Translations under genes and position numbers: made by a program | The notes under the pieces: generated by a model | Database searches by the model: none | What the model was told of the DNA's origin: nothing | Seen by the model: only the letters and a program-made list of their open reading frames with translations | From: Orientallactaga sibirica | Taxonomy: Eukaryota; Chordata; Mammalia; Rodentia; Dipodidae | Assembly (NCBI GenBank): GCA_036365145.1 | Contig: JAEOAD010000029.1 | Location: forward strand, 24,173,001-24,237,000 | Direction: 5' to 3' | DNA length: 64,000 nt | In this document: piece by piece, positions 57,132 to 64,000 of the stretch | Layout of the letters: every line of letters starts with the position of its first letter | Position numbering within the stretch: position 1 is the stretch's first letter

Positions 57132-58384
57132 GTAAGCATTCATACTGAAAAAAGAAGTAATAGCAAGAAAAGATTGAACCAACATAAGATCTAAAACACA
57201 TATGGAAAATACTAAATTCTGTAGCTCAATGCCTGCTATTTAGGAGCCATGATAAATTCACTGAGTTTCAAATTACACCCCTCCAGGTTGGACACAGCCC
57301 AGAGAAAACTTCATCATGTGCCTGAGAATTTCCCTGACACCTATCTCATAGTCCTGGCATCTCCAAAATTCTGGGATCTCAGCTGCAACCTATGGTTCAT
57401 CCATGCCACACTATGGCTACCTCAGGCCTCCATACAGGGACTCTAGTGTTGCCTCACATGGTCCTGTGCAAGCTACAAAAGAACCATGTTGAAAATTAAA
57501 TGACCCTTTATTTCCTGCACATGTCATATTCCATAGTACCAGGTAGGTTACCAAATTTTTTAATCTATGATGGGATAAAGCTGACTTTGAAGACCAGGAA
57601 AACTCCTTCAACCTTTATTGTACTGTGCCAAATCAGAACAGCTAGCCTAATTTCAATGATGGTAATCCTTAAGCAACTGTAGCTAAGCCAGATTGCTACC
57701 TCTTGCCCAAACTTCCATTTCTTTCTGTGACCTATCCCTTTCTCTCTACGTTACACAATTCCTTTTAAATATAGCTTTGCTTAAGTTCCCAGGACATGAG
57801 AAGAGTGCAGTCATCCTATTATATAAACTAACTCTAGCCCATCTGGACAAAGCTCTTTTTTCTTGCATGAGCCAAGCCACACATTGACAGTTCTTTCTGC
57901 ATTGCTGGTTTTCATTATCTCTCAACAGAATGGTTTGTCCAGTTCTACACTATATGTCTTCAGTCCAGCATTTCAAATCCTTCCATATTATTCCACCAAC
58001 CAGTTCTGAAAGACCAAAAGCCAAAATCGGGTTTCTAATGGAAGGCCTGCACGCCTGGTAACATTTGTTGTTGTTGCTGTTGTTGTTCTTACCTTCTCAA
58101 TGCTGGGAAAAAAACACCCAACCAATGTAGCTTATGGGAAGAAGGGGTATAAGTTGGCTCCAGTCTCAATGGGAAGCCTCATGAGGGCAGAATAAAGCAT
58201 GGAATGAGCAGAGGTCGGACTAGGTGTAAAAGAGTCACACAAGAACCAAGCTCAAGGAACTGGCTATAACACCCTCAAAAAATACTTTTTTCAGCAAAGC
58301 TTCACCTATCAAATTGTAAAACAGCTGTGGAACAATGATTCAAAACACAAGGGCTTATGGGTACATCAGATTCAAACCATTACA

Positions 58385-58734
58385 ATACCATAGCCCTCTG
58401 CTGTCTATATTTAGCTTTGCAGGGTGTGGCTTGATAAGGTCCTCTCACCCTTCTGAGAATCACCATCTTCTCCTTCCTTTGGTGACCTATGCTCTGTCTA
58501 GGTGAGGTACCTCAATTTTATCAGAAGTATAAGAAACAACTACAGCTCTGACCTTTGGAAAGGTGAAGAGCTTTCCTTCATATTTATAAGACCTCCCCTA
58601 TGACAGTCATTCTACTGTGTTCAAAGGACACCCCTATAGCCTCAATTTTCATGTTTTACACTATTAACGACCAGTGTGTCTCCAGGAACTATCTTCCCAC
58701 TCATCTCAGGCTCTGGCTATAAAACCCCAGGGTT
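58385..58734. other. Unassigned sequence
   Basis: Nothing certain. Confidence 0.4.
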
Positions 58735-58850
58735 CCACTTAGGAGGGTCCCCTGTAGAATGGAGACAGGGATGAGGGGAAGGATGATACCAGCACATGAT
58801 GTATCCATACTAATTGCATCCATAATAATAGAAAAACAACTCCAGTGTTA
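58735..58850 (+). mobile_element. L1 3' end fragment, sense
   Basis: CCACTTAGGAGGGTCCCCTG, GATGATACCAGCACATGATG and TATCCATACTAATTG match the 34310-34410 copy. Confidence 0.75.
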
Positions 58851-59244
58851 TTTTAGAAGATAAGATCTCCCCCAGCCACTGAAGGTAACTATCCCTATGC
58901 ACTTTCTTGCCAGAGTAAAACGTTCTGCCCCCTGAATTGCAGTTTGTCACACTCTTGCTTTCCTGCTCTCTGAAACTGCCTCCCAGATATTCCTTTTGCC
59001 TTTTGTCTATGGTAAATTAAATCTAGCTTCCATGATTTGTGGTGGTTATTGATGCTTTGCCTTCCAGTGTAGTTTTGTTTCAAACACTAGGTTCTCAAGA
59101 TTGCTACTTAGTCCCTATACACTGAATCACACAGAGTTGTACAATCAGATTCCACTCCACCAAAACGCACAACTTCTTTTGAGCCTTATTTGGGATGAAC
59201 CTTTTCTTTGTTCCAACTCTCTTTTTAGCAAGGCCATTTGAATT
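58851..59244. other. Unassigned sequence
   Basis: No recognisable repeat or gene. Confidence 0.4.
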
Positions 59245-59416
59245 ACTTTTTTTTTTCTTTTAATTAAGACCTTTCACATATGAATATATTGCAAATTTGT
59301 TATATTCATATTGAGTTATATATTTATGCCCCCTATCTGGTGCCCCCATTCCACTAAGAGCTCTCCTAAGTGGGGTTATTGGTAATCACAGTCAGGTCAT
59401 GAATGCACCCTTCCGT

Positions 59417-59456
59417 TTGTTTGTTTGTTTGTTTGTTTGTTTGTTTGTTTGTTTTG
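59417..59456. repeat. (TTTG)n microsatellite
   Basis: About ten TTTG units. Confidence 0.95.
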
Positions 59457-59520
59457 TTTGGGTGGGGAGAGGGAAATGTATCAGAGTACACCTTCCAAAC
59501 CTGTGGCTTTTACTTACTTA

Positions 59521-59683
59521 CTTTCTTTTTTTATGTTTGGTTATTTTTCGAGGTAAGGTCTCACTCTAGCTCAGGCTGACCTGGAATTCACTCTATAATT
59601 TTAGGGTGGCCTTGAACTCATAGCCATCCTCCTACCTCTGCCTCCTAAGTGCTGGGATCCTAAATGCGCCACCAGGCCTGGCA
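59521..59683 (-). mobile_element. B1 SINE in L1 3' UTR, with target duplication
   Basis: TCTCACTCTAGCTCAGGCTG, GGGTGGCCTTGAACTCATAG and CACCAGGCCTGGCA end. GGCTTTTACTT flanks it (59505-59515 and 59684-59694). Confidence 0.95.
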
Positions 59684-60595
59684 GGCTTTTACTTTCTTAC
59701 CAACCTGTCTTCTAATTGTTCTCCCTGAGGCTCAGAGGGTGTGTCTCCTTTTGTGTTGAGCTATTATTAGCCTCTGATTTTCTGCTTTTATGGGCTTTGA
59801 TTCTCCTCATTGTCTGTCATTGCCTTGCAGGAGATTCCCAGGCTAACTGACAACAGTACTCATATAAACTGCCACTTACTTCCTTGGTAATGCTTCCTGG
59901 GCCATGACAGATGTTATAGTGATGGCTTGTCATATGCTATGTATTTGGCTACATTTTCTTGTCATTCTCATGGAGCTGGGGTCTCCCCATTACTCACTAC
60001 ATCTTTACAAAGTATATTCTCTAACTACAAGCAAGAGCAGCATGGATCAAAAGAGATAAACATAGACATTTAAAATACTCTTTGACCAGTATAACCTCTC
60101 CTTTTAGCCAAAGGACAGTGGAAACTTCCTTCTAGATTCTGTGATCGTCCAAGCCATAGTCTTCTGACTTAGTTCTCATTACCAGGCATGAATTACTTTC
60201 ATATGAGTGGGCCTCACATCCAACCAGAGAGCAGGTGATCACCCCATGATCTATGTGCCACTGTTGCACCTGTTTATACATCTTGCCTGGCTGGTTGTTT
60301 TTGAAGCTTGCAAGACCCAGTGCTTGTTCATTCTATCTGTAACTTTTATCTTCCAGCAGTTGGCACAGCACTTTCCAACACAATTAGAACAAGCCTGCAG
60401 GGCGCTGACTTCCTTCTCATGTGGCTGATCTCTAGATATCCACTGACTGCCAGTATGAGGTGGCTTCAACAATATTATCTTATCATTTAGTGCTTTTGGG
60501 TTTCTAAGTGCTTTGGTAATAGCCTGAATTTGGGGGGGGGGGCGGGGACCTGATGGTTCCTCTTAACCAATAGCTCATGGCAGGCTTCCTTCCTC

Positions 60596-60597
<2 letters not shown>

Positions 60598-60644
<47 letters not shown>
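60598..60644. repeat. (TTTC)n microsatellite
   Basis: About twelve TTTC units. The Lys/Glu/Arg-rich minus-strand frame over it is an artefact. Confidence 0.97.
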
Positions 60645-60647
<3 letters not shown>

Positions 60648-60764
60648 TTTCGTTTGTAAGAGTTATGTCTCTCAATGTCTCAGGTATTACTGCCTTTGTG
60701 AATTTCTGACAGTGTTTCTTTCTTCCTTTGAGTGTATGGGGGTATTTTGTTGTAAAAATGTTTT

Positions 60765-60990
60765 CATTTATTTATTTGCAAGGAGAGGGAGACAGAGAGA
60801 GAGAGAGAGAGAGAAATGAGAATGAGAGAAAGAGAATGGGCACTGTAGGGCCTTTTGTCCACTGTAAATTAACTCCAAATGCATGTGTCACTTTGTGCAT
60901 CTGGCTTCACAAGGGTGCTGGGGATTTGAACTAGGGCCATCAGGCTTTGAAAGAAAGAGCCTTTAACCATGAATCTATCTCTCTAGCACT
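60765..60990 (-). mobile_element. DIP-like SINE, antisense
   Basis: CATTTATTTATTTGCAAGGA tail, GA tract (60794-60816), GAATGGGCACTGTAGGGCC, CACTTTGTGCATCTGGCTTC body and CTATCTCTCTAGCAC head. Confidence 0.92.
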
Positions 60991-61254
60991 AATATTTTAC
61001 ATTCAAATCATCACAAAGTTTTATGAAAATTTTGATAAATTGACATTTTAGAATACACTTTAATACTTCTGTAAATAAAAATGACTATTGTTTCCATTAA
61101 TTTTGTTATTAATAGCTAAAATAATATTTTTGCTGATAATAACCTTGAGGACTTTGATAAATTTAGTTTTTCAGATCTAACAGTTTTTGAAAAAACCTTT
61201 TTACATATTTTTATGATGTCTATAAATCTGTTGTATATTAATATAGTTTAAAAA

Positions 61255-61428
61255 ATATTATTATTTATTTAAGAGACAGGGAGAAGAAGAGGGACATATC
61301 AAGGCCTCTAGCTAATGCAAATTAACTCCAGACCCATATGTCATGTTGTGCATTTGGCTTTATGTGGGCACTGGGGAATCAGGCTTCATAAACAAGCACT
61401 TTTAAATGCTGAGCCATATCTCCAGCTC
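61255..61428 (-). mobile_element. DIP-like SINE, antisense, shortened
   Basis: TTATTATTTATTTAAGAGAC tail, CATGTTGTGCATTTGGCTTT body and AGCCATATCTCCAGCTC head, with a deletion near the B box. Confidence 0.88.
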
Positions 61429-61454
61429 AAACAGTATTTTTTTCCTCTTTTAAA

Positions 61455-61456
<2 letters not shown>

Positions 61457-61512
<56 letters not shown>

Positions 61513-61690
61513 TATATTAGAGAGGGAGAAAGAGCGAGAGAATGGGTGCACCAGGGCATCCAGCCACTGTAAATGAACTCCAGAGGCATGTACCTTCATG
61601 TGCATCTGGCTAACATGGGTACTATGAAATTGACCCTGGGACCTTAGGCTTTGTAGGCTAGAACCCTAACCACAAACCATCTCTGGTTTT
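61457..61690 (-). mobile_element. DIP-like SINE with expanded (TTTA)n tail, antisense
   Basis: A TTTA run of about 14 units (61459-61513) replaces the short tail, then GAGAGAATGGGTGCACCAGG and TTCATGTGCATCTGGCTAAC body and a decayed head ending ACCATCTCTGG. Confidence 0.92.
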
Positions 61691-61876
61691 TCCTTTGGAT
61701 CTTTTCATTTTCTTGGCTTGTGTTATGACACTGGCAAATGTTGCATAAGGTAATATAAATGTAAAATGAAAGTGGATATGTAGAGTTACACTTTCACATG
61801 TTAGTGATAGTAAATATTTATCATTCTTTTGTAACAATCTGAATATGAATTTTTCTCTATCAAGAAACTGGGTTAA

Positions 61877-62117
61877 GGGCTGGAGAGAAGGCTTAGCAGT
61901 TAAGGTGCCTGCCAGCAAAAACTAAGAAGCCTGTTTGAATCTCAATGCCCCAAATTTAGCCAGACACAAAAGTGATGCAAGCATGCAATGTCACACATGC
62001 ACACAAGGGGGCTCACACATCTGGAGTTCGTTCACAGCGGCTGAGAGGCCATTGGCGTATCCATTCTTTCCCTGTCTCTCTCTGTCTCTCTCTGTCTCTC
62101 TCAAATAAAAACAAAAA
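61877..62117 (+). mobile_element. SINE, second subfamily, with perfect target duplication
   Basis: GGGCTGGAGAGAAGGCTTAG head, CACAAAAGTGATGCAAGCAT body, GTTCGTTCACAGCGGCTGAG, CT tract and a short A-rich tail. AAGAAACTGGGTT occurs at 61862-61874 and 62118-62130. CpGs remain in its body, so it is among the younger copies. Confidence 0.96.
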
Positions 62118-62351
62118 AAGAAACTGGGTTTAGTATTTCTTTTCACTCATGTCTGTTTATTATAGGTTTTCTTTGTTTTTTTTCTTTTTTGAAAAGTGTA
62201 CTTTCCTTAATTCTCAAAAACAATTAATAATGAATGTCAAGTGCTTGTTTGATAGCTGTTTTTCCCTTGGGATACTTAATTATACCATAATATTTTAGTT
62301 TTCCCACTGTCAGTGTAGATGAGAAATAAATGATAATTAAATCAGTGTTCA

Positions 62352-62569
62352 GGGCTGGAGAGATGGCTTAGCAGTTAAGGCACATGCCTGTGAAGCCTAA
62401 GAATCCTGGTTCGATTCTCCAGGTACCATGTTAGCCAGATGCTCAATGGGGGCATGCGTCTGGAGTTCATTTGCATTGGTTAGAGGCCCTGCCATGCCCA
62501 TTCTCACTCTTTCTCTCTCATTCTCTTTCCCTCTGTCTCTAATAAATAAATAAAAATAAAATAAAGTTT
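62352..62569 (+). mobile_element. DIP-like SINE with target duplication
   Basis: GGGCTGGAGAGATGGCTTAG head, GGTTCGATTCTCCAGG B box intact, AGATGCTCAATGGGGGCATG body, CT tract and AATAAATAAATAAAAATAA. AAATCAGTGTTCA (62339-62351) and AAATCACTGTTCA (62570-62582) flank it. Confidence 0.96.
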
Positions 62570-62582
62570 AAATCACTGTTCA

Positions 62583-63494
62583 TACAGATGAACTTTGTTT
62601 AACATTAGGTTCTTTCAAGATATTCTCTTCCCCTTTGTTTTAAGCAGTATTAATATTATGTTTACTGGTGAGATCCTGTTTGACTTATTATGCTTTGATT
62701 TGTTCAGCTATATGACCTACTTATTTCTAAATTTGTAAAATTTGATAAATTTCATCTTTTCCTAATTTCGATAGTCTGTTCTTCAATATCCTCACCTATT
62801 TTTTTGTGATTGGCTCTGTGATTTAATATCTATTGTATCTTTGATAGTATTGTGCAAGTTACTGAGACAATGATTGCTTTATAATCAATTATTTTGCCTT
62901 CATAGACACTGTGGTTTATCAAAGTAGCAAATGCATGAAGACAAAGATAATAAAACTGTTGTGTAAATAATAACAGGCTGCTATGTAATGTTGGTTTCTC
63001 ATCAGGAATGTTGCTATGGTCATTTACTTTTAGTTACTGTTTTTAAAAATATTTTTAGTTACCCTTAGTTAATTTTTTGTATGGCTATGTCAACCTGTTG
63101 ATTCTTGTTTAAGAGAACATGCATAAGTAATTATTTATTATTTTATTATTGGGCAATGCCTATTTCAATTAAAATATATTCATTTTTCACATCTATAGAT
63201 GTTTTACTGCATGCAATATTATCCATCCAAAATCATTTAAATAGTTTTTTATTATTAATTTAAAAGTTATAATTAAAGAAAAAGTCTATTATTGTGTTGA
63301 CATTGTTAAACTGTGCAAATCACTCAATATACTTTCTAGCCATTTGGTCACTGACTCACACAGCTCATTTCTTACGTCAGTATGGATTCTTTGATATTAA
63401 CTGTTAAGACACTTTTGGGATATTAAGCTATTATGAAAAAAGTATATTAGCACTACATTGCAGCTTGTCCATGGGCTGAGAGTGACTTTTCTTC
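62583..63494. other. AT-rich unassigned sequence
   Basis: Nothing recognised. Confidence 0.4.
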
Positions 63495-63550
63495 CTTAAA
63501 AATGCTCTCTATCTGCCTCTTTCTCTCTCTCTCAAATAAAAATTTAAAAA
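63495..63550 (+). mobile_element. SINE tail fragment
   Basis: CTCTCTATCTGCCTCTTTCT then CTCTCTCAAATAAAAAT is a SINE 3' tail without head or body. Confidence 0.65.
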
Positions 63551-64000
63551 ATATTAAAAATTAATTTGGAGAGTGAAAAAAAGAAAAGTAAAAAACAAAA
63601 CAAAACAAAAAAATGCTATGAATGATAAAACCTCTTTCTTAATGGTATAGTGTTATCATCAGAAAGCTGCTAGCACAAGAGGTGTTTTCTATTTTTGAAG
63701 GAAAATGCCACATTCAATTGATAGAAGTGAACACAGCTGTGTTTAGGTTCATCAAACATCTCATAATAAACATCTGAGGTTTGCTAAATTTTCAAATGTG
63801 TTTTGCCACATGCCTTTCCTCTTCAATGCATGAAAAGAGTTTCAAAAGTTGCCATTTCATCTGCTTGTTAAAATAGAACTATAAATGGGATTTGCTGTCA
63901 ATAAATCATTGTGAATGTGGTTTATGGCTTATTTTTCTCTCCTCTTTGTAACAAGAGAACTCAGAAGTAAACAATCCAATGCCAAAGTATAAGAGCATGT
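63551..64000. other. Unassigned sequence at window end
   Basis: Non-repetitive by eye. No open frame or motif I can support. Confidence 0.4.

Larger units (their letters stand above)
55972..58384 (-). mobile_element. MaLR provirus B, antisense, with nested insertions
   Basis: The 3' LTR is on the left (55972 to about 56365, starting TGTAACACTGACCTTTTCA and containing an A run at 56139-56183) and the 5' LTR on the right (about 58065-58384, ending TTCAAACCATTACA). Internal blocks match provirus A in order (for example CCAAAGTCTCTTAATTATGA against the segment near 53955). A SINE (56403-56640) and a sense LTR (56783-57131) inserted into it. A degenerate primer-binding site is at about 58049-58063. 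ATAC adjoins both outer ends. Confidence 0.8.
59245..60535 (-). mobile_element. L1 3' UTR, antisense
   Basis: The T-rich L1 end is at the left. GGTGCCCCCATTCCACTAAG, GAGCTATTATTAGCCTC, CAGAGAGCAGGTGATCACCC and GTGCCACTGTTGCACC parallel the antisense 3' UTR at 3420-4440. A (TTTG)n run (59417-59456) and a B1 are inside. Short frames are chance. Confidence 0.75.

Noticed and set aside
60251..60472. Two overlapping frames with Cys residues, considered as a zinc-finger remnant
   Set aside because: Cys and His spacing fits no finger pattern, and the region is antisense L1 3' UTR.

Overview
The window looks like nuclear DNA of a rodent: AT-rich, no bacterial or viral gene layout, and roughly half of it recognisable as retrotransposon copies of different ages. 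B1-type (7SL-derived) SINEs place it in Rodentia. The commonest repeat is a tRNA-derived SINE of the B2 superfamily with a CT-rich tail and AATAAA repeats. It resembles the DIP SINE of jerboas (Dipodidae) more than murid B2, and the wording of the B1 copies also fits a jerboa such as Jaculus. That species guess comes from memory, not a search. No intact protein-coding gene, rRNA, tRNA or CRISPR array is present. The longest open frames (up to about 136 codons) fall in repeats or AT-rich DNA. The only gene-like signals are one exon-like segment with good splice sites (32423-32521, + strand) and one possible old retrocopy (about 2078-2760, - strand). The window is therefore intergenic, or lies in the long introns of a gene.

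Layout. 1-8.7 kb: three SINEs, the possible retrocopy, a long antisense L1 3' UTR (3420-4790) and TA and GT microsatellites. 8.76-10.58 kb: an almost complete MaLR (ERVL-type) element in sense, with two LTRs and a Leu-like primer-binding site. 10.6-16.8 kb: a pyrimidine tract, two solo MaLR LTRs and an antisense class II (ERVK) solo LTR with a perfect 6-bp target duplication. 17-21 kb: few recognisable repeats. 21.18-25.17 kb: one L1 insertion with a tandem-repeat 5' UTR, internal deletions and a decayed 12-bp target duplication. 25-41 kb: SINEs, L1 3' ends and MaLR LTR fragments in AT-rich DNA. 41.4-43.5 kb: an L1 3' UTR joined head-on to an L1 5' UTR/ORF1, the shape expected of a 5'-inverted insertion.

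48.8-60.6 kb is a dense nested retroelement block. It holds an ERVK 5' LTR with Lys-type primer-binding site and broken gag start, an antisense L1 ORF2 split by a SINE and by a second ERVK solo LTR, two antisense MaLR proviruses (53.3-55.5 and 56.0-58.4 kb) that carry later SINE, B1 and LTR insertions, and a long antisense L1 3' UTR. 60.7-62.6 kb contains five SINEs within 1.9 kb. The ends of the window are plain AT-rich sequence.

Nothing here cooperates as a pathway. What can be read is an insertion history: old L1 and MaLR copies first, ERVK LTRs and several SINEs into them later. I found no convincing undescribed functional system. The best leads are the exon-like segment, the L1 5' UTR repeat array, the ERVK gag fragment and the SINE subfamily structure.
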